Source: Erwinia sp. JUb26
GTDB taxonomy: Bacteria; Pseudomonadota; Gammaproteobacteria; Enterobacterales; Enterobacteriaceae
Length of the DNA: 64,000 nt
Direction: 5' to 3'
NCBI RefSeq assembly: GCF_003751505.1
Contig: NZ_RJVB01000002.1
Location: 527,480-591,479, forward strand
Of this stretch, positions 49,032 to 56,956 are shown one piece after another. The notes beneath the pieces are model-generated. The model made no database searches. It was not told the DNA's origin and saw only the letters and a list, made by a program, of their open reading frames with translations. Made by a program: the position numbers and the translations under genes. Position 1 is the stretch's first letter, and each line of letters opens with the position of its first letter.

Positions 49032-50084
49032 ATGAAGGGATCCGGCCTGAGCCGCCATCTGATCGTGCTGATGACCCAGGTCACCTGCTCATCAATTATT
49101 ATCTCTTTCGGCGTGTATTACGCCTGGTACGGCCTGGCGCTGCTGTTCACCAATATGGAAGAAGTGAGCTACGAGCCAACCAGCGGGGAATGGCTGCAGT
49201 TCGGCATCTCGACCGCGCTGTCGCTGGCGGTGGCGATCCTGACCGCCGTCAGATTTGCCCGCAAGGTGCTGTATCCGCTGAACTCTCTGGCCGACAGCGC
49301 GCGTAAAATCGCCGGCGGCGAGTTGAGCACCCGCGCCGAAGCCGGGGACCGCAGGCTGACGGAAACCGCCGCGCTGGTGGACGACTTTAATACCATGGCC
49401 GAGCGGCTGGAAACGGCCTCGGGCGAGATCACCACCTGGAATGCCGCCATCGCCCACGAGCTGCGCACCCCGGTGACCATCCTGCGCGGGCGGCTGCAGG
49501 GGCTGGCCGATGGGGTATTTCCGCCGGATCAGGCGCTGTTCGTTAATCTGGTGAAGCAGACCGAGGGCCTGGCGCGGCTGATTGAGGATCTGCGCACGCT
49601 GAGCCTGGCGGAAAGCGGCCATATGCCGCTGCACTACGAAGACAGCGAAATCAGCCGGGAGATTTCTGCCGTAGCGGAGCTGATGCGGCTCTCGCTGGCT
49701 GAACGCAGGCTGTCGCTGGTGCTGCGGCTGGATGATATCACCCTGTACTGCGACGCCGCGCGAATACGCCAGGCGCTGCTGGCCCTGCTGGACAATGCGC
49801 GGCGCTACGCCACGCCGGGGATCGTGATGGTGTCCTGTTTCCGCAGCCCTGAGGGCGTCACCATCGCGGTAGAAGATGAGGGGCCGGGCATTCCGGCCGA
49901 AATCGGCAGCACCCTGTTCAATACCTTCACTCGGGGCGATCAGTCGCGCTCACGGGAAAGCGGCGGCACCGGGCTGGGCCTGGCGGTGGTTCAGGCCATC
50001 GCCAAGGCCCACGGCGGAAAAGCACGCTGTGAAACCAGCGAGCTGGGCGGCGCGGCGTTTACGCTGACTTTCCCGGAGAGCTAA
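49032..50084 (+). CDS. Sensor histidine kinase (AdeS/BaeS-like)
   Basis: 350 residues. Two membrane helices (about 10-40 and 58-78) enclose a very short periplasmic loop of about 20 residues; then HAMP, the dimerisation helix with phospho-His142 in AIAHELRTPV, and the ATPase domain with LDNARRYA (N box), VEDEGPGIP (G1) and GGTGLGLAVVQ (G2). The small loop suggests that it senses a membrane or intramembrane cue rather than binding a soluble ligand. Confidence 0.92.
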   Translation: MKGSGLSRHLIVLMTQVTCSSIIISFGVYYAWYGLALLFTNMEEVSYEPTSGEWLQFGISTALSLAVAILTAVRFARKVLYPLNSLADSARKIAGGELSTRAEAGDRRLTETAALVDDFNTMAERLETASGEITTWNAAIAHELRTPVTILRGRLQGLADGVFPPDQALFVNLVKQTEGLARLIEDLRTLSLAESGHMPLHYEDSEISREISAVAELMRLSLAERRLSLVLRLDDITLYCDAARIRQALLALLDNARRYATPGIVMVSCFRSPEGVTIAVEDEGPGIPAEIGSTLFNTFTRGDQSRSRESGGTGLGLAVVQAIAKAHGGKARCETSELGGAAFTLTFPES

Positions 50085-50096
50085 CGTTGTCGTGTG

Positions 50097-50705
50097 CTAG
50101 CCGCAGCCCAGCAGGCGTAAAAACTGCTGTGACAGCTGTGCGCCCAAATCGGTGCCGCGCAGATCCTCGCTGACCACCAGATTATCCACCGCGCCGTGCA
50201 TGCCGTGGTACATCAGCATCGCCGTCAGGCGCGGGTTGTCCAGCTGCCATGCCCCCAGCGCGATGCCTTCGTTAAGCAGGGCCAGCACCTGATCCAGTAC
50301 CGTATCGCGATCCTGATTGCCGCGCGTGGGGTAGTGGTGATCGTGATACAGCGCATCATGCACCGCCATGCTGTCCAAATACGCCGCCACGCCGCTGTTG
50401 CACCAGGCGTGCAGGCGGGCAACCGCATCGTTCGCCGGGCAGGCATCCATCGCCAGCTGGATCCGGTCGATAAACTGGCGGGTAAAGCGCTCGCGCAGCG
50501 CGCCCAGCACCTCAATTTTTGACGGAAAGTAGTGGTAGAACGTACCCTTCGCCACCCCGGCATCGCGCACAATCTCACTGACCGTGGTGGCCTCAAACCC
50601 TTTACTGATAAAGAGATTCTCGGCGGCGTCCATCAGTTCGTCCAGCCGAACCTCAGCCGGTTTCGTGCGCGGCTGCGGCCGTGTATTTTCCTGTGGTGAA
50701 TTCAT
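50097..50705 (-). CDS. TetR-family repressor of the adjacent MFS exporter
   Basis: 202 residues. Helix-turn-helix about 25-70: RLDELMDAAENLFISKGFEA, TVSEIVRDAGVAKGTFYHYF. Ligand domain unassigned. Divergent from the MFS gene; a perfect 15-bp palindrome lies between them. Convergent with the kinase gene, 12 bases away. Confidence 0.9.
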   Translation of the reverse strand: MNSPQENTRPQPRTKPAEVRLDELMDAAENLFISKGFEATTVSEIVRDAGVAKGTFYHYFPSKIEVLGALRERFTRQFIDRIQLAMDACPANDAVARLHAWCNSGVAAYLDSMAVHDALYHDHHYPTRGNQDRDTVLDQVLALLNEGIALGAWQLDNPRLTAMLMYHGMHGAVDNLVVSEDLRGTDLGAQLSQQFLRLLGCG

Positions 50706-50793
50706 TTTTGCGTCCCATTTTGCCCGGCTGCCATCGTAACCAATGTCCCTTTCCTTGACCAGAGAAGCGCAAAATCCGCGGTACCATTTAATT

Positions 50794-50808
50794 GACCGAC
50801 GGTCGGTC
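50794..50808. promoter_or_regulatory. TetR-type operator
   Basis: GACCGAC-G-GTCGGTC, a perfect 7-1-7 palindrome midway between the divergent TetR and MFS genes, the usual place for an autoregulatory operator. Confidence 0.75.
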
Positions 50809-50819
50809 GATAACTATAT

Positions 50820-50834
50820 TGAGAATCGTTATCA
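50820..50834 (+). promoter_or_regulatory. Fur-box-like site before the MFS exporter
   Basis: TGAGAAT-C-GTTATCA matches the 7-1-7 Fur pattern at 12 of 14 arm positions. It sits 28 bases before the ATG and 11 bases after the TetR palindrome. Confidence 0.6.
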
Positions 50835-50862
50835 ATAAAACCGACAGGATCACGGAGACGTT

Positions 50863-52389
50863 ATGCATAGCTTACGCCGGGTTTCGCTGGTGGCAGCCAT
50901 CTGCCTCGGCACCTTTATGACTTCGCTGGATATCAGCATTGTTAACGTTGCGCTGCCCGCGATGCAGACTGCGCTGAATACCACCCTGTCCGGGCTACAG
51001 TGGGTGGTGGATGCCTATGCGCTCTGCCTTTCCGCCTGCATTCTCTCCTCCGGCCCGCTCAGCGAGCGTTTTGGCCATAAGCGCGTATGGCTGTGCGGCA
51101 TCGCCCTGTTTACCGTCGGCTCGGCCCTCTGCGCGCTCGCCGGATCGCTGCCCGCGCTGCTGGCGGGCCGGGTGGTGCAGGGCATTGCCGGAGCGGCGAT
51201 TATTCCGGGTGCATTGTCGCTGCTCACCCGCGCCTTTCCCGATGAACTGCAGCGCATTCGGGTGATTGGTATCTGGTCGGCGGTCAGCGCCCTGTCGCTG
51301 GTTGCCGGTCCGCTGCTCGGCGGCATACTGGTGCACATCACCCGCTGGCCGGCGATCTTCCTGATCAACCTGCCCATCGGGATCGTCACCCTTCTGCTGG
51401 GCCACTACGGCCTGCGTGAAAGCGCCTCGAGAGCACGCCTGTCGCTGGATCCGGCCGGGCAGCTGCTGAGCGTGCTGTGGCTGGGCGCGCTGACCTATGG
51501 CCTGATTGCCAGCGGAGAGCACGGCTGGCGCAGTCCGCTGAGCGCCGGTTCACTGCTCGCCGCGCTGCTGCTGTTTGCCGCATTTTTGCGGGTAGAGAAA
51601 TTCGCCCTCCGCCCGCTCCTGCCGCTCGATATGTTCCGCAACGCTGACTTTACCGTCTGCAATCTGGCCTCGGCGGTGCTCGGTTTCTCCGCCTACAGCA
51701 GCGTGTTCTTTGTTTCCCTGTTTTTGCAACAGGCGCAGGGATGGAACGCGCTGGAAACCGGCTGGCGCATGGCCCCGGAGTTCGTTGCCATGGCGATGCT
51801 GGCGATGGCCTTTGGCCGCCTGTCGGCCCGTTTCAGCGTGCTGATGATGGCGGTGGTGGGCTACGCGCTGATGGCCGTCGGCCTGCTGCTGATGTCTGAG
51901 CTTGAGGCCAGCAGCCCGGCTCTTTTCGTTGCCCTGCTGCTGGCGATACTGGGCGCGGGCATGGGCCTGGCGATGCCCGCGACCAGCGCGCTGGTAATGC
52001 GCACCGCACCGGCGGAACGCACGGGGATCGCCTCAGCAATAATGAACGCGCTACGGCAGGCGGGTATGACGCTGGGTATTGCTCTGCTGGGAACGCTGAT
52101 GAACCTGCATGCCCAGAGCGTGCTTGCCGCCAGCCTGCGGACCGCCCGCTTCAGCCAGCCGGAGGCGCTGGCCCACGCGGCGATCGTTGAGCATCGCTGG
52201 CCCGCTGGCGTGGAAGGTGAAAAGCTGATGAGTGAGATAACCCGCGCCGTTGCCAGCGGCTTCGGCAGCGCAATGCTGTGGGCCGGGCTGGTCAGTCTGG
52301 CGATGGCGATGCTGCTGATGGTTCGGCATCCTCGCTTCCGCCAACGTTCTGCCGGAAAGGCGCTTGCCTCGGATGCCGCACAGGATTGA
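50863..52389 (+). CDS. MFS exporter, DHA2 (14-helix, EmrB-like) family
   Basis: 508 residues with about 14 hydrophobic segments. Motif C-like region and the N-terminal TSLDISIVNVALPAM and LQWVVDAYALCLS are characteristic of DHA2 drug:H+ antiporters; motif A appears as GPLSERFGHKRVW. Under a TetR repressor, and with a Fur-like box, so either a drug pump with iron-linked control or a siderophore/metabolite exporter. CGGAGACG precedes the ATG. Confidence 0.9.
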   Translation: MHSLRRVSLVAAICLGTFMTSLDISIVNVALPAMQTALNTTLSGLQWVVDAYALCLSACILSSGPLSERFGHKRVWLCGIALFTVGSALCALAGSLPALLAGRVVQGIAGAAIIPGALSLLTRAFPDELQRIRVIGIWSAVSALSLVAGPLLGGILVHITRWPAIFLINLPIGIVTLLLGHYGLRESASRARLSLDPAGQLLSVLWLGALTYGLIASGEHGWRSPLSAGSLLAALLLFAAFLRVEKFALRPLLPLDMFRNADFTVCNLASAVLGFSAYSSVFFVSLFLQQAQGWNALETGWRMAPEFVAMAMLAMAFGRLSARFSVLMMAVVGYALMAVGLLLMSELEASSPALFVALLLAILGAGMGLAMPATSALVMRTAPAERTGIASAIMNALRQAGMTLGIALLGTLMNLHAQSVLAASLRTARFSQPEALAHAAIVEHRWPAGVEGEKLMSEITRAVASGFGSAMLWAGLVSLAMAMLLMVRHPRFRQRSAGKALASDAAQD

Positions 52390-52482
52390 TCCGTCATCTT
52401 CCTGAATGACGCCACAGGCTAAGGGGCGAGTGCGCTTGCCGCTACCATGGCAGACAGTTATCCGGTTTATCACGCGACAGGA

Positions 52483-53418
52483 TTAAGCCGGGTGCTGGGT
52501 GCCGGTCAGCACCGGCATCGACTCCCGCATCATCGCCAGAAACATGCGCAGCCTGGCGGGATAGTAGCGCGCGTGAGGATAGACCAGGTAAACCGGCAGC
52601 GCCGCCGCCTGCCACTGAGGAGCCAAATGCAGCAGTTTGCCTTCGGCGAGATCCTGCTGCACCATCCAGGACGAGGCGATGCCGACGCCCATCCCAGCCA
52701 GCACGGCATTGCGCAGCGCATACAGGCTGTCGGTCATCAAACGCGGCTGAATATCAAAGCGCTGCACCTCGCGGCTGGTATCGTGCGTCAGCGATACGCT
52801 GTGGCGATAGAAGGTGCTGAGTGCCAGCCAGGGCAGATCCTGCAGCTGCTGCGGCTGTTCCGGCAGAGAACGATCGCCGAGCAGCGCGGGTGAGGCGATG
52901 ACGATCCGCGGCACTTCGGCCACCAGAACCGCCACCACCGACGGTTCGGTCACCGGCCCAACGTGCACCGCGCAGTCGATGCCCTCGGCAATAAAGTCCG
53001 GCGTGCGGTCACTCAGCATCCAGTCCACGGTCATTTTTGGATAACGCTGCAGGTAGGCCTGAAGCGGGGCAATCATCTGATCCTGGCCGAAGGCATGCGG
53101 GGCCAGCACCCGCAGCACGCCCTGCGGCTCCTCCGTCACGCCACGCAGATCGTCCTCAATCCCCTGCCAGCTTTCCAGCAGCGTACGCGCGTGGGCGTAA
53201 CAGCGTTCACCGTCCTCGGTCAGCTTCATCACGTGGGTATTACGCTGCAAAAGCTTCAGGCCGAGAAGCTTTTCCAGCGTTTGCAGGCGACGGCTGACGG
53301 TCGGCTGGGTGGTCGACAGGCGCAGCGCGGCCGCAGACAGGCTGCCTGCTTCAACGATGCGCACAAAAGTCTGCATCAGCTCTATACGATCAACGCCGGG
53401 TAAAATGTCTTTGCTCAT
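52483..53418 (-). CDS. LysR-family transcriptional regulator
   Basis: 311 residues from ATG 53416-53418 (MSKDILPGVDRIELMQTFVR). N-terminal winged helix: FVRIVEAGSLSAAALRLSTT, QPTVSRRLQTLEKLLGLKLL; C-terminal periplasmic-binding-like effector domain. Divergent from the next MFS gene across 104 bases, so it probably controls it. The group resembles LTTRs that regulate small-molecule exporters, but the effector is unknown. Confidence 0.9.
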   Translation of the reverse strand: MSKDILPGVDRIELMQTFVRIVEAGSLSAAALRLSTTQPTVSRRLQTLEKLLGLKLLQRNTHVMKLTEDGERCYAHARTLLESWQGIEDDLRGVTEEPQGVLRVLAPHAFGQDQMIAPLQAYLQRYPKMTVDWMLSDRTPDFIAEGIDCAVHVGPVTEPSVVAVLVAEVPRIVIASPALLGDRSLPEQPQQLQDLPWLALSTFYRHSVSLTHDTSREVQRFDIQPRLMTDSLYALRNAVLAGMGVGIASSWMVQQDLAEGKLLHLAPQWQAAALPVYLVYPHARYYPARLRMFLAMMRESMPVLTGTQHPA

Positions 53419-53522
53419 ACGCCTATCGTATAACAGTTCTACCTGGCGGGCGACTACCAACCGTCATCTTAACCGGGAACAATAGCGCCATCTTCTGACG
53501 ACACGAACAACGGGTAATAACC

Positions 53523-54752
53523 ATGTCAACGCAAACTCAATCATCGAACGACGAACGCCCTCTGGCGGCCTCAACCGTGCTGATGCTGGCCACCGGTGCC
53601 GGATTCAGTGTGGCGTCTATCTACTATAGCCAGCCGATGCTGGAAATTTTATCCGGCCAGCTTCACGCCAGCGTGACCACCAGCGGCCTGGTGCCGACCC
53701 TGACGCAAATCGGCTATGCGCTGGGGATCCTGCTGCTGGCCCCGCTGGGGGATCGCCACGATCGTCGCACCATTATCAGCATCAAGGGCCTGTTGCTGAC
53801 CCTTGCGCTGCTGCTCAGCGCCGCTGCCGGTAATATCACCGTGCTGCTGGTCGCCAGCCTGGCGGTGGGGATCGCCGCCACCATGGCGCAGGATATCGTC
53901 CCGGCTGCCGCCCATCTGGCACCGGCATCGCAGCGCGGCAAAACCGTCGGTACGGTGATGACCGGGCTGCTGCTGGGGATCCTGCTCTCTCGGGTGGTCA
54001 GCGGCGTGGTGGCGCAGTACGCAGGCTGGCGCACGATGTTTATTCTCGCCGCCGTGCTGGTGCTGGCGATTACTCTGGTCCTCTGGCGTCGCCTGCCGCA
54101 TATCGCGCCGAGCACCGCGATGAGCTACCCGGATCTGCTGGCCTCAATGCGCCATCTGTGGCTGCGCCACGGTGAACTGCGCCGCGCCGCGCTGGCGCAG
54201 GGTCTGCTGTCGATTGGCTTTAGCGCCTTCTGGTCTACGCTGGCGGTGATGCTGCATAACCATTACGGTTTGGGCAGCGCCACGGCGGGTGCGTTTGGTC
54301 TGGCTGGCGCAGCAGGTGCGATGGCTGCACCGCTGGCGGGAATGCTGGCCGATCGCCACGGCCCGGCACTGGTAACCCGGCTGGCCACGGCGCTGGCAAC
54401 CGTTTCGTTTGCTGCGCTGTTCCTGCTGCCTCTGCTGCCGGTTCCGGCTCAGCTGGCGCTGATTGTTATCTCTGCTCTCGGCTTTGATTTTGGCGTACAG
54501 GCCACGCTGGTTTCCCATCAGACGCTGATTTTCGGTCTGGAGCCTGCGGCACGCAGCCGTCTGAACGCGCTGATGTTCACCGGGGTCTTTATCGGTATGG
54601 CCGTTGGTTCTGCGCTGGGCAGCCTGATGTTGGAACGGGCGGGCTGGCCGGGCGTGGTGGCGCTGCTGACCGTCGCCGGTGCCGGAAGTTTTGTGGTGAG
54701 AATGTGGGGCCGCAGCGCGGAGACTCGGGACGCGATAACGGCGGCAAAATAG
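53523..54752 (+). CDS. MFS transporter, DHA1 (12-helix) family
   Basis: 409 residues with 12 predicted helices. Motif A is GDRHDRRTII after helix 2 (LAPLGDRHDRR), and a second half-motif is AGMLADRHGPALV. Looks like the YnfM/arabinose-efflux-like group of proton-driven exporters. Substrate not inferable. Ends before a strong terminator. Confidence 0.88.
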   Translation: MSTQTQSSNDERPLAASTVLMLATGAGFSVASIYYSQPMLEILSGQLHASVTTSGLVPTLTQIGYALGILLLAPLGDRHDRRTIISIKGLLLTLALLLSAAAGNITVLLVASLAVGIAATMAQDIVPAAAHLAPASQRGKTVGTVMTGLLLGILLSRVVSGVVAQYAGWRTMFILAAVLVLAITLVLWRRLPHIAPSTAMSYPDLLASMRHLWLRHGELRRAALAQGLLSIGFSAFWSTLAVMLHNHYGLGSATAGAFGLAGAAGAMAAPLAGMLADRHGPALVTRLATALATVSFAALFLLPLLPVPAQLALIVISALGFDFGVQATLVSHQTLIFGLEPAARSRLNALMFTGVFIGMAVGSALGSLMLERAGWPGVVALLTVAGAGSFVVRMWGRSAETRDAITAAK

Positions 54753-54827
54753 TCGGGAAGCGGATGACGTATGAACTCGTCATTGAGATCCCAATTACGT
54801 CGCGGAAGGCCGCGATAACTCAAACAG

Positions 54828-54859
54828 TGCGAACCCTTTTATCGGGTTCGCATTTTTTT
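54828..54859 (+). terminator. Terminator after the second MFS gene
   Basis: TGCGAACCC/GGGTTCGCA stem with a 7-base loop and T7. It stands between the MFS stop and the octamer array. Confidence 0.92.
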
Positions 54860-54871
54860 ATGAATGCTTAG

Positions 54872-54962
54872 TCAGCCCATCAGCCCATCAGCCCATCAGC
54901 CCATCAGCCCATCAGCCCATCAGCCCATCAGCCCATCAGCCCATCAGCCCATCAGCCCATCA
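54872..54962 (-). repeat. Perfect octamer array (TGATGGGC)n starting at the fsa stop codon
   Basis: Eleven uninterrupted copies of TCAGCCCA (plus strand) from 54872 to 54959, followed by TCA 54960-54962, which is the fsa stop codon TGA. Read on the minus strand: TGA stop, then TGGGCTGA eleven times. Each unit carries a TGA, and a period of eight puts stops in all three frames within three units. No spacers, so it is not a CRISPR. Copy number should vary by slippage. Confidence 0.95.
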
Positions 54963-55625
54963 GGAAATTTTCAGGTCGCCGTAGGCTGCCGTCCAGTCCT
55001 GATCGAAGCGCTGCAGCGCGCTGTCCACCGCCGGATCGAGCAGGAACAGCTCGGCCACATCCGGATCGACGGTGATCGCCTCGCATCCTGCCAGCATGCA
55101 GTCCAGCACCTGGCGCGGCGTGCGGAAGCTGGCCGCCAGCACTTTGCTCTGCGGGCAGTGGAGCGAGAGCAGCTTTTGCAGCTCTCTGACCAGCATAATG
55201 CCGTCGCCGCCCTGGGCATCCACGCGGTTAACGTAGGGTGCGATATAGCTGGCTCCGGCCAGCGCGGCGTAAAAGCCCTGCCCCGCACCGTACACTGCGG
55301 TGCCCAGCGTTGGGATATTCTGCTGCGTCAGCGCTTTGATCGCCGTCAGCCCGTTGTGTGTTACCGGCACTTTCACTACCAGCGACGGGACGATTTCACG
55401 CAGGTGCAGCGCTTCATCCACCATTGCGGCGGCATCATGGGCGATAACCTGAGCAAACAGCGTGCTGTCGGCAGGCAAAATCGACACCAGTTCCTGCAGC
55501 ACGCTGCTTAACGGGCGCTTGCTGCGTGAAACGATGCTTGGATTTGTCGTTACGCCTTTAATCGGCAGAACGGCCGCCAGACGTTTGACTGCCGCAACGT
55601 CAGCAGTATCTAAATAGAATTCCAT
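54960..55625 (-). CDS. fsa: Fructose-6-phosphate aldolase
   Basis: 221 residues, close to E. coli FsaA (220). Transaldolase-like TIM barrel that cleaves fructose 6-phosphate (or related substrates) to dihydroxyacetone and glyceraldehyde 3-phosphate. The Schiff-base lysine is Lys85 in VVKVPVT. Conserved [61 protein letters not shown] precedes the ATG. Its stop codon is the first unit of an octamer array. Confidence 0.96.
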   Translation of the reverse strand: MEFYLDTADVAAVKRLAAVLPIKGVTTNPSIVSRSKRPLSSVLQELVSILPADSTLFAQVIAHDAAAMVDEALHLREIVPSLVVKVPVTHNGLTAIKALTQQNIPTLGTAVYGAGQGFYAALAGASYIAPYVNRVDAQGGDGIMLVRELQKLLSLHCPQSKVLAASFRTPRQVLDCMLAGCEAITVDPDVAELFLLDPAVDSALQRFDQDWTAAYGDLKIS

Positions 55626-55657
55626 GGTGACCTCCGGTGCATACTACGATTCATAAT

Positions 55658-55696
55658 CAAAAGTTTCATATGCAATATATTTTTATTTCATTGAAA
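55658..55696. promoter_or_regulatory. TTTCAT-type operator candidates upstream of fsa
   Basis: AAAAGTTTCATATG (55659-55672) and the small palindrome TTTCA-T-TGAAA (55686-55696). The AAAGTTTCAT string recurs upstream of the DeoR-type regulator at 56771-56780, suggesting one regulator acts at both. Confidence 0.45.
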
Positions 55697-55933
55697 AATA
55701 AATCTGTATCTTTGTATAAAATGCGATCGCTATCACATTGTATAAAACTGCCAAAATAAACAATAAATAGCTGTTTTTTATCATTTTTATTAAGAGATGA
55801 GGTAAAAATCTTTATATGCTGAAAGTGGAGTTCGCAACAGTCGAAGGTTTCGAAACAAAAGAAAGAAACTATGAAAGAAATTGCCCGTATTAACCGCCAG
55901 TCATAAAATCGCCCAGCGCGCCCGAGTCACCTG
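55697..55933. other. A+T-rich intergenic region between fsa and the octamer array
   Basis: About 240 bases with no gene, probably part of the fsa promoter region. Several T/A tracts; no clear -35/-10 pair that I would commit to. Confidence 0.4.
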
Positions 55934-56005
55934 TCAGGCGGTCAGGCGGTCAGGCGGTCAGGCGGTCAGGCGGTCAGGCGGTCAGGCGGTCAGGCGGTCA
56001 GGCGG
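55934..56005 (-). repeat. Perfect octamer array (TGACCGCC)n overlapping the deoR-type stop codon
   Basis: Nine copies of TCAGGCGG (plus strand), 55934-56005, with a further TCAG. On the minus strand the regulator gene ends GTG-CTG-ACC-GCC-TGA: the last codons form an out-of-frame TGACCGCC and the true stop is the TGA of the next unit. Again each octamer is TGA plus five bases. Confidence 0.95.
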
Positions 56006-56735
56006 TCAGCACCTTGACTCCCTGATGGGTCAGGCTGTCAACAAACTCCCCGGAAAGATGCCGATCGGTGATAATCGTATCAATATCGCCATGCTTCGCC
56101 ACATTATAGGGGTAAAGTTTGCCAAATTTGGCGGACTCGGCAATCACGAAGTTCTGCACCCGTTTTTCAATCGCCAGCCGGATATTCTCAGCGCGCATCA
56201 CGTCGCGGCCGGTAAAACCGTGTTCCGGGCTGTAGCCATCAATACCAATAAACACCTTGTTGAAGTTGATGTTATTGATACACAGATGCGTCAGCGGCCC
56301 CACCAGGCACTCGCTGCGTTTTTGCAGCACGCCGCCGATTAACACCACTTCCTGATGGCAGTTCTTCAGCTCGTTTGCGACATAGACGCAGGGCGTAATC
56401 ACCGTCACATCCAGCCCGGAACGGCCAATTTCGCGGGCCAGATGGGCGTTACTGCTGCCCGCTTCAATAAACACCGTGTCGCCCTCGCAGAGCAGTCCCA
56501 GCGCGCGCTTCGCCATCGCCTCTTTGGTACTGAAATTACTGCTGACCCGCTCGCTGAGATCGTTAAGCGACACCGCATAGCCGTGGGTACGGGTCAGGTA
56601 ATTCAGCTTTTCCAGCTCGACCAGATCCTTGCGAATGGTCACGCCGGATACCGCGAACTGCTGCGCCAGGTCCTGAATGCTGACCTTCCCCTTTTCTTCC
56701 ACCCGATCCAGAATCAGCCGCTGCCGCTCTTTCAT
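55998..56735 (-). CDS. DeoR-family transcriptional regulator of sugar metabolism
   Basis: 245 residues from ATG 56733-56735 (GAGGATAAG directly upstream). N-terminal helix-turn-helix KERQRLILDRVEEKGKVSI, VSGVTIRKDLVELEKLN; C-terminal sugar-phosphate-sensing domain with VFIEAGSSNAHLAREI and VFIGIDGYSPEHGFTG. Between fsa (same strand) and a sugar phosphatase (opposite strand), so probably their local regulator. A shorter or longer start is possible, since the frame extends 15 codons upstream. Confidence 0.92.
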   Translation of the reverse strand: MKERQRLILDRVEEKGKVSIQDLAQQFAVSGVTIRKDLVELEKLNYLTRTHGYAVSLNDLSERVSSNFSTKEAMAKRALGLLCEGDTVFIEAGSSNAHLAREIGRSGLDVTVITPCVYVANELKNCHQEVVLIGGVLQKRSECLVGPLTHLCINNINFNKVFIGIDGYSPEHGFTGRDVMRAENIRLAIEKRVQNFVIAESAKFGKLYPYNVAKHGDIDTIITDRHLSGEFVDSLTHQGVKVLTA

Positions 56736-56794
56736 CTTATCCTCACAGTGCCGCACCGCTGGCAGCGAAAAAAGTTTCATTAGTAAATAATGAC

Positions 56795-56809
56795 TTTCAT
56801 ATTATGAAA
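56795..56809. promoter_or_regulatory. Operator candidate for the DeoR-type regulator
   Basis: TTTCAT-ATT-ATGAAA, a perfect 6-3-6 palindrome in the gap between the divergent regulator and phosphatase genes, with an extra TTTCAT at 56775-56780. Confidence 0.6.
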
Positions 56810-56956
56810 CCCCAGTGACGATAACAATCATCGCGAGTCGGTCTGCATCGCAAAAACGACAGAAAAGCGGCACAAAGGTGCAAAATTCGCCTCTTTTTTT
56901 TTGCATCTTTTCCGACGAAAATAGCGGATGATTTTTCTACTTCAGGGCATGGAACC

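Noticed and set aside
54872..56005. The octamer arrays as CRISPR
   Set aside because: Units are eight bases long, perfect and contiguous with no spacers, and no cas genes are near.
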